Below the pieces are notes generated by a model. That model ran no database searches. It was not told where the DNA came from and worked only from the letters and a program-made list of their open reading frames with translations. The position numbers and the translations under genes were made by a program. From Anaerolineae bacterium (GTDB lineage Bacteria > Chloroflexota > Anaerolineae > JAFGEY01), in assembly GCA_016931365.1 (NCBI GenBank), contig JAFGEY010000152.1, positions 1 through 14,076 of the forward strand: a stretch of 14,076 nucleotides of DNA. The letters run 5' to 3'. Shown here in pieces: positions 1 to 8,495 of the stretch. Every line of letters starts with the position of its first letter. The first letter of the stretch is position 1.

Positions 1-1020
1 CCCTACAACCCGGCCAATCCCCAGCACGGTTGCGCCTTCAAAGGCTAATACCAGGTCGCCTTCGGCCATGACTGCAACAAAATTAAAAATCTCGCTAGCC
101 CACCTCCCCTTGTCACCATAATGGGTTTCCATCAATGAACGGATACGATTCTTGGACTCGATATTGTGTTGCACGTCCGAGAGATCACCCAGATCCCCCC
201 AAGGAATGGCTACATAGCCACCGCTCTGCATCATATCCCAGTTGTTTTCCAAGCCTTTAGTATCAGGAAAGTTTGCCAAAACACGCCAATAGCGATGTGG
301 GTTGCCATCCTTGTGATTTAGAATAGTTGTCAGATGATTGAGAGGCATCTCCAGTTCGCTTGCAATAGCTACATAGCGGCCTGCGGCAACATACCTGCCT
401 TTTCCCTGTGGCGGTATCTGCAAGAGCTTGATCAAGTGGAAACGTTGATAATCGGGATTATGATAATCGTCTAGCTTGTCCGGGTAAAGCATGCTGAAAT
501 ATTTGTGCCCCCAGGCCGAATCGCTAACATCAGGCGCTGCCCTGGTCATGTCCTTCTGCAAAGTGGCATAATCTGCATCGGAAGCGTTGGCCGGCAGACG
601 CTCTAGCAGTTTCGCACCCTCGACGAGCTGGTCACGTTGCTTTCTGGCGACTTGAATAGCCTGTTCGATGGATAGCTCTTGTTGACTTTGCGGGGCGCCC
701 ATCATCCAGATTCCAGTTTCTTTGCGCCGGTAGATGCCATACTTGAGTGCACTGCCGCCGGCAATGCTGCCAAACATAGCCGGAAGTTCGTCATCGTTCT
801 TGTATTCCAGCCAGTAAACCAGGCTGTCCTGGTCGCTATAATCGTGAATGGTTTGCAGCAGCGCTTCCCCATCGAGCTTACTGAGCGAGTCGGGACCAAA
901 ACGTTTCCGAAATGTCTCGTAAAAGCCCGCTAACTGAGCCTTGGAAAGCAATCGGTCTTGTTCTGATAACTCGGTCTGAGCCTTTCGAACACCCTGGACA
1001 AGCTTTTCTTCAAGTGCCAT
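1..1020 (-). CDS. McrB-family protein, N-terminal part with EVE/PUA-like domain (3' end outside window)
   Basis: Reading leftward from ATG at 1020, the frame is open for 340 codons to the window edge. AAGGAG at 1034-1029 lies 8 nt before this ATG and favours it over the in-frame ATG at 1026, which is only 2 nt away. Residues 1-130 look helical and mixed. Residues 168-250 contain a block with WGHKYFSMLYPDK, YQRFHLIKLLQIPP, GRYVAAGRYV and PHRYWRV. Residues 261-340 contain WDMMQSGGYVAIPWGDLGDL and then GDLVLAFEGATVLGIGRVVG. That last part matches the modified-base-reading EVE/PUA-like modules that precede the AAA+ GTPase in McrB-family (COG1401) proteins. The ATPase domain should follow to the left, but this is not seen. 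The gene starts 28 bp after mcrC and is probably co-transcribed. Alternatively it is a stand-alone reader domain without an ATPase. Family assignment is from remembered motifs, not a search. Confidence 0.75.
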   Translation of the reverse strand, partial: MALEEKLVQGVRKAQTELSEQDRLLSKAQLAGFYETFRKRFGPDSLSKLDGEALLQTIHDYSDQDSLVYWLEYKNDDELPAMFGSIAGGSALKYGIYRRKETGIWMMGAPQSQQELSIEQAIQVARKQRDQLVEGAKLLERLPANASDADYATLQKDMTRAAPDVSDSAWGHKYFSMLYPDKLDDYHNPDYQRFHLIKLLQIPPQGKGRYVAAGRYVAIASELEMPLNHLTTILNHKDGNPHRYWRVLANFPDTKGLENNWDMMQSGGYVAIPWGDLGDLSDVQHNIESKNRIRSLMETHYGDKGRWASEIFNFVAVMAEGDLVLAFEGATVLGIGRVVG

Positions 1021-1048
1021 TCTCATATCTCCTTACCTAACACTTTGT

Positions 1049-2512
1049 TCATAACAAATCAGCCGGTGTCTGAGAAATCCCTTCTATCACGCCAACAAAG
1101 TCGTCGATAGCTTGATGCAACGTCTCTCCCACAGGTATACCAACAAGGTACACTGGAAAAGGGTGATTGCCCCCAAAGTTCAAAATACACCGTTGTCGGC
1201 AAACCGTTTCAGGCTCCAAAACAGGGTAGACAAGCACACCACCTTGCGCTTGAACATCTTGGTGCATACCATAGGCAATAACCTGGAATAAGTCAGCGTT
1301 GCGTATGTGCAAGCCCTCCAGGTGCAAAACATCTGAATCTCGATCCGGCCTGGCATATGCCACAATGCCCTCTTTCCACTTGGCATCCAGGACCAGCCGT
1401 CGAGGGCCTTGTATCAGCGCATCAAGAAAGATCGAGTTGGATTGGAGTATCGTTTCCCCCTCTTTTACCTGGTAACAAAATTTGACCTGGGGTCCCTGGA
1501 TCAGGCCTCGCATGCGACGGGCAAGTACATTGACCACAAATCGCTCGAACACTTGCCACATCTCGACAGAAAAGCTTTTTACACGGACTTGGCCCGCTAC
1601 GGTGTCAAAGGATAGATTGTCCAAGAGAAATTCGAGCAATTCAAACACGCTTTCATAAGGAGCAAAACGCCCCGAACGTGAGAGACGCCGCACTTGGGAT
1701 GCCTGGTATGGAACGACCGGAATACCGGCAAAGTGTGGTGCAAAAGCATTCCAGAGCGCCTCGACACAGTCGATCAGATCCGGCTGTGATAACCACTCAG
1801 CTAGCACTCGGCAAACCTCGATGCCCCAGCGTAAGGCGCGGTTAGGTTCGCTATCGACGCGCAACTCCCAAAACCTGCAGGGCACGATGTGAGCCTTTCC
1901 TATAGGAACATTTCGGCCCAAGTAGGGTGCAAGCAGGCACTGGCCTCGCACAGTGCCTCGCAATTCTTCCTGCAGTTCGATATAGGCTCTCTGCAAACCA
2001 TGCTCTCGTATCATCTGCTCCAAACGAAGCAGATACATGAGCACAATGAGCGACACGAAATGTGCATGCTTGACATCAATCTGTGCTCGCTGCTCGTGCG
2101 ATAAATGGGGCACCAGTGCATAACTCAACATGGTCAGCACACTCGCACCCGGCACTTTGGGGTTGACAATCACAGTGGCAAAGCGCGCATCACTGCTTGG
2201 ATCGCCAACAGCCATAATGCCCACACATCCTGAAGCACAGAGCCGGTAACCTTGGAGTTGGTCGCCGGCAAATTTGCGCTGGACACTTATCTGGAGAGCA
2301 TTATCGGGCGTAAAAAGCCGGTCCAGGACATCCCCTTGCCCAACTGGTACCACACTGAGAGGTACATCAATGTAGCCCAATTCCTCCATGCCATAGAACG
2401 GAAAGTCTGGTATTTTTCCTTGTAGCCAGGTAAGTGTGCGTGCCATCGCCGCATGGCTATCCTCGGCAGAGGCGACGTCACCCCAGGCGGCTGTCAGGGC
2501 CATCTGATCCAT
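1049..2512 (-). CDS. mcrC: McrC-like nuclease subunit of a type IV (McrBC) restriction system
   Basis: This 487-residue protein would be the nuclease partner that binds the McrB ring and cuts modified DNA. Residues 316-330 (VEMWQVFERFVVNVL) match the helix before the McrC nuclease core. The PD-(D/E)XK site is readable as D364 in IFLDALI and D376-x-K378 in RRLVLDAKWK, with DLFQVIAYG at 408-415 as the following helix with its conserved Q. The N-terminal 300 residues would contact McrB. It is longer than the E. coli McrC of about 350 residues. The start lies 6 bp after the mcrB stop; the AGGAG at the end of mcrB serves as ribosome binding site with 9 nt spacing. A second ATG three codons downstream is possible. 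No key residue looks missing. Family is confident; substrate specificity cannot be read. Confidence 0.88.
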   Translation of the reverse strand: MDQMALTAAWGDVASAEDSHAAMARTLTWLQGKIPDFPFYGMEELGYIDVPLSVVPVGQGDVLDRLFTPDNALQISVQRKFAGDQLQGYRLCASGCVGIMAVGDPSSDARFATVIVNPKVPGASVLTMLSYALVPHLSHEQRAQIDVKHAHFVSLIVLMYLLRLEQMIREHGLQRAYIELQEELRGTVRGQCLLAPYLGRNVPIGKAHIVPCRFWELRVDSEPNRALRWGIEVCRVLAEWLSQPDLIDCVEALWNAFAPHFAGIPVVPYQASQVRRLSRSGRFAPYESVFELLEFLLDNLSFDTVAGQVRVKSFSVEMWQVFERFVVNVLARRMRGLIQGPQVKFCYQVKEGETILQSNSIFLDALIQGPRRLVLDAKWKEGIVAYARPDRDSDVLHLEGLHIRNADLFQVIAYGMHQDVQAQGGVLVYPVLEPETVCRQRCILNFGGNHPFPVYLVGIPVGETLHQAIDDFVGVIEGISQTPADLL

Positions 2513-2518
2513 CAGAGA

Positions 2519-4270
2519 TCACTCCTGAGCCAGCCATTCTTGAACGGCTGCCCAAGTCTCATTTTGCCGGCTCAGGTGCAAAGAAAAACTTGTATCATCT
2601 ACCTGGATCATATCCGCACCATCCACAAGTCGCCGCTCCTTGCGGTATTCATAAAGCATCGGCACAACCTCAAAAGCAAAACGAAAAGCTATTGCAGCCG
2701 ACCAGTCTTCTAGCGAAAGCTTCGCCTTGTTGCGGGTTCCCTTGATCAAAAAGTAAGAATGGCCAATGCGGATGTCATCCGCGTCCGAGGCTCCATCGAA
2801 CAAGTCGTACACAGCCTGGTACAACGCTTCTACCTTGGGGCCAAGCTGGGCGGCTACCTTGGAGCTCCCATTATGTGAGCCAGCATGCTCATAAAAAGCG
2901 TTGACAACCTGGACACTTGGTAGGACGGAAAAGAAGCTAAAGCGACGCCTTATGGCATAGTCAACCAGGGCGATGGAACGGTCAGCCGTATTCATCGTGC
3001 CGATCAGGTACAGGTTTGGCGGCAGTGTCAGCGTGTGGTCAGGTGGGTCACCCACTGCATATTGCGACGAGATAGGCTGCCCGCGCCGGTCACGCTCCAA
3101 CGCATAGATCAGCTCACCTAGCACCCGGGCCAGGTCAGCGCGGTTGATCTCGTCCAGGACGAGGATAACTGGAATTTTGTGATCCCCCGCCGCCCTGGCT
3201 GCTTGTGCCAATATGCGATCTTGCACCTGGAAAAGGATTCCTTGCTCCGTAGCTTTGGTCACCAGACCACGCACAAAATCCTCGTAGCTGTAAGACGGGT
3301 GGAATTGGACAATATCCCACAGTATAGAGCACTCAGTCGGTACGGGCCCGTCTTGGAGCTCGGCCAAACGGCAGGCATTGCCACCCTCTGACATTGCTAC
3401 AAATTTGACAACCTGCTCGGCCAGGTAGGTCTTGCCCGACCCGGGTGGGCCTTGCAAAATCACCTGAGGATTGTGGTGCTTAAGTACATCCCAGATAGTT
3501 TGAGGTGTGATCTCCATACCCAAAATTTCTCCTCGCCCATCACCCAACTCGTTACGCGCTTGGTGGATTAGGCCTACTAGATTCAAATCGCCTTCTCGGC
3601 CACCTTCATCTTTGGTAAACATAAAAACCAGTCCAGCAACTATCCAGTTTGGTTTATCTGTTCCAAAATAGCGTCGGAACGTAGGCGCGCGAGCGAACTG
3701 TTTAGCAATATGCCCGGCCCAATACAACATCTCGCCATAAGTTGCGTTTTCAGGAACTGGCTCAAGTTCAAAGCTCCTAGCAAAAGCTGCCCAGCGGTCT
3801 TGACGAAAGTCAACAAAGACATCAGGGAACACAGTGGTGAGTAATACACTGGCGAACAAAGCAGCTCCAGCTTTATTGCGCACACCTTTCTTACTGGTAA
3901 AAGCTAAAGGCACAGCCTTGTCAATGAACGAGTCTATTTTACTTGCGTCTGGGACTTGGCCATCACCAATCAGATCACGAATAAGAGTTTTGGCTTTGCC
4001 ACTTTGGATAAAAGCCCTCACTTGCGCACGAAGGATAAAAGAACCACTGAGGATCCAGCCCTTTTCCTTAATCAACTCATTGACGGCTTTCAAGTCAACC
4101 GCCTTGCTATGGAGCAAATCACCAAGTTCAGTGTAGAACTCTCTACGAATCCCAGGAATCTCGTCCCAATGCTGGCTAAGCAAGGCAGCCGCTTCTTCCA
4201 AATTTGCGAGATCCTCACTTTCCACGACTTTGCCAAGAAGTCGCTTTAGGATGTCATCGGTTTTCTGCAT
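2519..4270 (-). CDS. mcrB: McrB-like AAA+ GTPase of a type IV (McrBC) restriction system
   Basis: This 583-residue protein would form the GTP-driven ring that translocates DNA and activates McrC. Walker A is GPPGSGKT at 274-281. FHPSYSYEDFVRG (323-335) is a typical McrB segment. Walker B is VILVLDEINRAD at 368-379. MNTADRS at 426-432 is the McrB GTP-selective signature, and RRRF at 441-444 supplies the arginine finger region. The N-terminal 260 residues are unlike E. coli McrB. They contain no obvious EVE module and include a helical region with DVFVDFRQDRWAAFAR at 150-165; their ligand is unknown. The start ATG has AAGGG 7 nt upstream and follows a promoter-like TTGACA/TACACT pair. mcrC follows after 6 bp. 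GC content is visibly lower than in hsdR. Confidence 0.9.
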   Translation of the reverse strand: MQKTDDILKRLLGKVVESEDLANLEEAAALLSQHWDEIPGIRREFYTELGDLLHSKAVDLKAVNELIKEKGWILSGSFILRAQVRAFIQSGKAKTLIRDLIGDGQVPDASKIDSFIDKAVPLAFTSKKGVRNKAGAALFASVLLTTVFPDVFVDFRQDRWAAFARSFELEPVPENATYGEMLYWAGHIAKQFARAPTFRRYFGTDKPNWIVAGLVFMFTKDEGGREGDLNLVGLIHQARNELGDGRGEILGMEITPQTIWDVLKHHNPQVILQGPPGSGKTYLAEQVVKFVAMSEGGNACRLAELQDGPVPTECSILWDIVQFHPSYSYEDFVRGLVTKATEQGILFQVQDRILAQAARAAGDHKIPVILVLDEINRADLARVLGELIYALERDRRGQPISSQYAVGDPPDHTLTLPPNLYLIGTMNTADRSIALVDYAIRRRFSFFSVLPSVQVVNAFYEHAGSHNGSSKVAAQLGPKVEALYQAVYDLFDGASDADDIRIGHSYFLIKGTRNKAKLSLEDWSAAIAFRFAFEVVPMLYEYRKERRLVDGADMIQVDDTSFSLHLSRQNETWAAVQEWLAQE

Positions 4271-4290
4271 AATATTACCCTTTTACAGAC

Positions 4291-4319
4291 AGTGTACTGT
4301 GTGTTAAGCCTGATGTCAA
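4291..4319 (-). promoter_or_regulatory. Predicted promoter of mcrB with an inverted repeat over the -10 box
   Basis: On the minus strand TTGACA (4319-4314) is followed by exactly 17 bp and then TACACT (4296-4291), 20 bp before the mcrB start. The -35 overlaps the hsdR stop codon. ACAGT-GT-ACTGT (plus strand 4289-4300) is a perfect 5-2-5 inverted repeat covering the -10 box, a possible operator. Inferred from sequence only. Confidence 0.6.
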
Positions 4320-7312
4320 TAATACTGCCGAATATACCCATATGCCCTACCGAACAAGTCCTCGTCCTGGTGCAGCTTGTACTTGAACAGTGTCTTGCGC
4401 AGCGCCTGCCTGACCTCGCGCTCGCCGGCGCTGGTCGTCTGCCAACCAGGAAAACGCACGTAGCGCACGATCTCGTCAATGTCGTTCACCAGCCGCTCCA
4501 CCACCACCGGCGTATCGGCATTGCGCACTTCTTCAAACAACTCGGTCAGCGCGGCTTTGCCCCGATCCTCATCTTCCTCAGGCGGCTTGTCCCTTTCGGC
4601 CTGCACCAGTTCCTTGGCCAGGTCGAGCAATTGCTTGAGGAACTCGACGCTGTGCAGTTGGCCGCGCTCGTGGCGCTCCTTCAACGCCTCCAGCCGCTCG
4701 GACAACGCCCGAAAACGCGGGTCGCCCAAGTGCCGGCGCAAGCGAGCCGCCACCTTGATCTCGATCTCCTTGGCCTTGTGGCGCGGGTCGGGCGTGCCCA
4801 ACACCGCCGCAAGTAAGTCAGCGTCTATCACGATCTCGTCCAGGTCGTCGTGAATCATCTCGACGTGCACGTTCTGGTGGATCAACTCGATCGTCTTGGC
4901 GCCCAGCGCGTGCCAGATGAGCTTGCCCGCGCCGGTCGTGGGCTGCACCGAGACGTACACCTGCGACAGCCAGCGATAATCGGCGGCGTACTGCTGCAAA
5001 ACGGGATCGGGCGAGATGGCCTCCCACAAGTTGGCCAACTGGCTGTAATCGGCCGCAAAGGCATCGCGCACTTCGTTGTTGGGCAAGCAGTCTTGAGCGG
5101 CAATGAGGCCCTCGTATCCACCCAGTGTACGGTCTACGCCCACGAAATATGTCTGGCATTTTTGCATCGCTTCCGGCAGTTGATCAGCCAGGCGGGCGAT
5201 GTCCGACACCACGCGCCGGAAGCCCTCCTCGTCAAATTCCAGCGACTTGGCCACGTCGTCAAAGACGCCCAGGTAATCCACAATCAGGCCGTGTGTCTTG
5301 TCGCCGTATGTGCGGTTGGTACGGGTGATGGCCTGCAGCAGGGTATGGTCGCGCAAGGGTTTGTCCAGGTACATCGCCTGCAGGATGGGCGCGTCAAAGC
5401 CGGTCAGCAGCTTGGCCGTGACGACGAGCAATTGCAAGGGGTCATTCGGATCGCGAAAGCGGTCGAGAAGAGCTTCTTCGGCGTCGCGCCCACGCTTGTA
5501 GGGCCGGTAACGCTTGTCCTCTCGCTCTTTGCCGGACACGGAAATCACAATCTCGCTGGCTTCCGGCGGCAAGTGTTGATCGAGCGCGGCCTTGTAGAGC
5601 AGGCAGCTTTCCTGGTCGAAGGTGACGACCATCCCCTTGAAGCCATTGGGGCACACCCTGGCTTGAAAGTGGCCCGCGATATCGGCGCAGATTTTCTCAA
5701 CGCGCTCCGGCACCTTGACCAGCACTGCCATCCTGGAAGCCATCTGCGCCAGGTTCTCTCTATCCAGGTCAGACAGCCCGCCGGTCAATTGAGCATACGC
5801 CTGGTCAATCGCCTCTTTATCAATGTGCAGATCGATCAGGCGCGGCTCAAAGTGCAAAGGCAGCGTCGCACCATCGCGGATGGATTCTTCAAAGCCATAG
5901 CGGCTCATATAGCCGCGCGCGTCTTCTTGCGCGCCAAAGGCATAAAAGGTGTTGTGGTCGCGGCGGTTGATGGGTGTGCCGGTGAGGCCAAACAAAAACG
6001 CGTTGGGCAGCGCGGCGCGCATTTTCAACCCCAGGTCGCCTTCCTGCGTGCGGTGTGCTTCGTCCACCATCACGATCAGGTTGGCGCGCTCGTTGAGCAA
6101 GGGCGGATGGCCATCCGCCCCTACATCGCCAAACTTGAAGATGGTGGTGATGATGATCTTGCGAATGTCCTGCTGCAGCAGCCGTTCCAACTCCTCGCGC
6201 GATTCGGCCTTGACCAGGTTGGGAATGTCCGAGGCGTGAAAGGTGGCGCTGATTTGCGCGTCCAGGTCGATCCGGTCCACCACGATGAGGACGGCCGGGT
6301 TGCGCAGCGCGGGATGCAGCCGCAGCTTTTGGGCCGCAAAGACCATCAGCAGCGACTTGCCCGAACCCTGAAAGTGCCACACCAGCCCCTTGCGCGGATA
6401 GCCGGCCAGCACGCGCTCGACGATCTTGTTGGCCGCTTCGTACTGCTGGTAGCGGCAGACGATCTTGAGGCGGCGTTTCTTCTTGTCGGTGGCAAACAGG
6501 GTGAAATTGGCCAGAATGTCCAGCAGCACGTTGGGGCGTAGCAAGGACGTGAGTGACTGTCTCAGGTCAGCCAGCGCACCGGTGGGCTGTGCCTCTTCGG
6601 GCCGCCACGGCCCCCACAGCTCGACCGGCACGCCGATCGCGCCATAGCGCAAGTCCTTGCCATCCGTCGCCACACTGAGAACATTGCAGACGAACAACTC
6701 CGGCACAAAGCGCTCGTAATCGTCGTGCACCTGCAAGGCGGCATCGGCCCAACTGACCGCCTGGCGCACCGGCGTCTTGGCCTCGACCAGCACCAGCGGC
6801 AAGCCGTTGACCAGCAAGATCAAATCAGCGCGGCGCTCGGCCGCCCCGGCGCGAAAGGCGTATTGCGCGGTGACGATGTATTGGTTGTTGTCCAGCTCGT
6901 CGCAGTCGATCAGGCGCACGGTGACGTGCTCGTTGTTCGGGCCAAAGGGCATCGAGCGGTCGCCGCGCAGCCAGGCGGTGAATTCCTCGTTGGCGCGGAC
7001 GAGGCCATCGCTGCGGACTGACAGCACGATGGCGCGCAGCTTGTACATCACCTCGTCGGCGCGTTCCGGCTGGGCGGCGATGGTGGGGTTGAGGCGGATC
7101 AGCGCCTCGCGCACGTATGGCTCGACAAAGACGTCTTGCAGTTGGCGGGGCAATTGGGCGGAGGGGACGTAATGCCAACCCGCACCGCCCCCGGCGCGGC
7201 CGGTGGGGACGTAGGCAGCAGGCTGCTCCGCTACCCGATGAGAAGTCGGGCGCAGTCCACAGAGGAGGTCACGGACGTAAGCTTCAACAGTGTTGGATTC
7301 GGTAAAAATCAT
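4316..7312 (-). CDS. hsdR: Type I restriction enzyme subunit R (nuclease and SF2 translocase)
   Basis: This 998-residue subunit translocates and cuts DNA that lacks the methylation set by HsdM/HsdS. The nuclease core shows D163 in RRADLILLV and E177-x-K179 in LVLVEAKTP. SF2 motor motifs follow in order: Walker A FQGSGKS (314-320), DEAH (417-420), LTGTP (443-447), TGFDAP (637-642) and QAITRTNR (660-667). A helical C-terminal region ends in FGRAYGYIRQYY. All catalytic residues are present, so it looks functional. The start ATG lies 10 bp after hsdS with only a weak ribosome site, which suggests translational coupling. Two stretches look inserted relative to homologs as I remember them: residues 21-44 before GWHYVP, and GADGHPPL at 399-406 just before the DEAH box. 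Both correspond to palindromic DNA that keeps the frame. Confidence 0.95.
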   Translation of the reverse strand: MIFTESNTVEAYVRDLLCGLRPTSHRVAEQPAAYVPTGRAGGGAGWHYVPSAQLPRQLQDVFVEPYVREALIRLNPTIAAQPERADEVMYKLRAIVLSVRSDGLVRANEEFTAWLRGDRSMPFGPNNEHVTVRLIDCDELDNNQYIVTAQYAFRAGAAERRADLILLVNGLPLVLVEAKTPVRQAVSWADAALQVHDDYERFVPELFVCNVLSVATDGKDLRYGAIGVPVELWGPWRPEEAQPTGALADLRQSLTSLLRPNVLLDILANFTLFATDKKKRRLKIVCRYQQYEAANKIVERVLAGYPRKGLVWHFQGSGKSLLMVFAAQKLRLHPALRNPAVLIVVDRIDLDAQISATFHASDIPNLVKAESREELERLLQQDIRKIIITTIFKFGDVGADGHPPLLNERANLIVMVDEAHRTQEGDLGLKMRAALPNAFLFGLTGTPINRRDHNTFYAFGAQEDARGYMSRYGFEESIRDGATLPLHFEPRLIDLHIDKEAIDQAYAQLTGGLSDLDRENLAQMASRMAVLVKVPERVEKICADIAGHFQARVCPNGFKGMVVTFDQESCLLYKAALDQHLPPEASEIVISVSGKEREDKRYRPYKRGRDAEEALLDRFRDPNDPLQLLVVTAKLLTGFDAPILQAMYLDKPLRDHTLLQAITRTNRTYGDKTHGLIVDYLGVFDDVAKSLEFDEEGFRRVVSDIARLADQLPEAMQKCQTYFVGVDRTLGGYEGLIAAQDCLPNNEVRDAFAADYSQLANLWEAISPDPVLQQYAADYRWLSQVYVSVQPTTGAGKLIWHALGAKTIELIHQNVHVEMIHDDLDEIVIDADLLAAVLGTPDPRHKAKEIEIKVAARLRRHLGDPRFRALSERLEALKERHERGQLHSVEFLKQLLDLAKELVQAERDKPPEEDEDRGKAALTELFEEVRNADTPVVVERLVNDIDEIVRYVRFPGWQTTSAGEREVRQALRKTLFKYKLHQDEDLFGRAYGYIRQYY
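6101..6124 (-). repeat. 24-bp palindromic element in frame inside hsdR
   Basis: Plus-strand arms GGGCGGATGG and CCATCCGCCC (6101-6120) form a perfect 20-bp palindrome, followed by CTAC. It encodes eight codons, roughly VGADGHPP, between the conserved TTIFKFG and LNERANLIVMVDEAH segments of HsdR. It resembles the GTAG-GGGC...GCCC-CTAC palindromes dispersed in many Chloroflexota and cyanobacterial genomes. Family membership is inferred from memory. Confidence 0.6.
7211..7234 (-). repeat. Second 24-bp imperfect palindrome inside hsdR, GTAG...CTAC ends
   Basis: On the plus strand GTAGGCAGCAGG is followed by CTGCTCCGCTAC, an imperfect palindrome with GTAG/CTAC ends and the same length as the element at 6101-6124. 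It lies in the N-terminal stretch of HsdR, residues 27-34. A short hairpin CCCGA/TCGGG (7233-7249) adjoins it. The whole stretch encoding residues 21-44 interrupts an otherwise conserved N terminus. Confidence 0.4.
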
Positions 7313-7322
7313 ACGCTAACTC

Positions 7323-8495
7323 TCAGTGAGGCAACACGATCTCCAGGATCAAACGTTTTAGCTGCTCAATGGTTGCCTTTCTTCGAATGATGCTTTGCAA
7401 ACTGCTTTCAATGGATGTCAGTTCATCAACTATTTGTTGCTCTACTTTGGCATCAGCAAGTAAAAATTCCATCGAAGCAAACCGATTCCTCCCCAAGTGA
7501 GCTATGGTCGTTTGCTTGGCCACAACAGAAAATCTGCCCGTATATAGGCAATATTGAAAGTAATAATGCGAGTACTCAGGGCTTACTTTCTTTGGGCGAA
7601 AACGAATTAGAGTGTTCTGAAAACAACAGTTCGAAACCTCATCTCGATAAATACTACTACGGCCGACTACTTCTGCGCTGCTATGTCCCTCAACCAGGAG
7701 TACATCACCAGGTATCAGGCGATACTCCTCAAACTCGATTTCTGAAAAATCCATCACCTTTACATCGGTTGTGTCAATATAGCCATCAAAGACATTCGCA
7801 ACTCGCAAGTAAGGTCTTGGAGAGATTCCGCGATCATACTTGGGAGAGCGTTGTCTACCCATTAGAACTTCACCGACATCTGTTATCTTGACGGTCCTCG
7901 TTTGTGGCTCATGGATAATCCTAGAAAAAGCATCAACGAGATACGATTTACGGACAGCCGCGGTCTTGGATTCTAAATCATCCAAGGACTCTAAAGATTC
8001 TTCTACGCCACCCAGAATATCAGCAATCCTCCGTTGCTCCTCCATCGGCGGCAGGGCAAACTCCTCTTGGGCTATGTTCGGCCAGTTAATCGTGGGTGAC
8101 ATTGAGCCTGCCGACACCTTGAGCGCCGCTTCCCAAAACATATCTGTTTGCATAAAGAAAGGTAAAAACGCTGGCAACACCACATCCGGTTTTGCTCGCA
8201 ACACCATCGCATGCGCCGAACACACACCAGCAAAATCTGCCACAGCTACACGGCGCAGGTAAGCATTACGCCGTCCAAAAATGATGTCACCTTGTTTGAA
8301 AAGCAGCTTGGTCTGCTCAACATCGGCAGTGGATCCCCAACGCCAGATTTTCAACGAACCGCTATCAAGATGTTCCAGCCCTACAAAGCGTTCCAGGCCA
8401 GATTCAACAGGGCGATCAATCCTATCTTGAACATTTTGCGCCATTTGTTCAAATCGCCAAACTTGCCATCCCGGTTTGAGTGTGTGCCTAGCCAT
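7323..8495 (-). CDS. hsdS: Type I restriction-modification specificity subunit S
   Basis: This 390-residue subunit chooses the bipartite DNA target of the type I complex. The standard two-fold layout is visible: target recognition domain 1 at about 1-147, a conserved helical spacer starting LPPMEEQRRIADIL (148-190), recognition domain 2 at about 200-346, and a second conserved helix from DAKVEQQIVDEL to the end. Both half-sites appear intact. The start overlaps the last 8 bases of hsdM-2, typical of tight coupling; hsdR follows 10 bp on. Base composition is clearly more AT-rich than in the flanking hsdM and hsdR genes, as expected for a specificity gene that is swapped by recombination. The recognised sequence cannot be deduced. 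Confidence 0.93.
   Translation of the reverse strand: MARHTLKPGWQVWRFEQMAQNVQDRIDRPVESGLERFVGLEHLDSGSLKIWRWGSTADVEQTKLLFKQGDIIFGRRNAYLRRVAVADFAGVCSAHAMVLRAKPDVVLPAFLPFFMQTDMFWEAALKVSAGSMSPTINWPNIAQEEFALPPMEEQRRIADILGGVEESLESLDDLESKTAAVRKSYLVDAFSRIIHEPQTRTVKITDVGEVLMGRQRSPKYDRGISPRPYLRVANVFDGYIDTTDVKVMDFSEIEFEEYRLIPGDVLLVEGHSSAEVVGRSSIYRDEVSNCCFQNTLIRFRPKKVSPEYSHYYFQYCLYTGRFSVVAKQTTIAHLGRNRFASMEFLLADAKVEQQIVDELTSIESSLQSIIRRKATIEQLKRLILEIVLPH

Noticed and set aside
1024..1026. Alternative ATG two codons upstream for the McrB-like partial gene
   Set aside because: It lies only 2 nt from AAGGAG, whereas the ATG at 1020 has a normal 8-nt spacing.
4850..6541. Long plus-strand ORF of 563 codons
   Set aside because: It is antisense to hsdR, whose motifs are complete; its protein has no recognisable motif and reflects the high GC codon pattern of the real gene.
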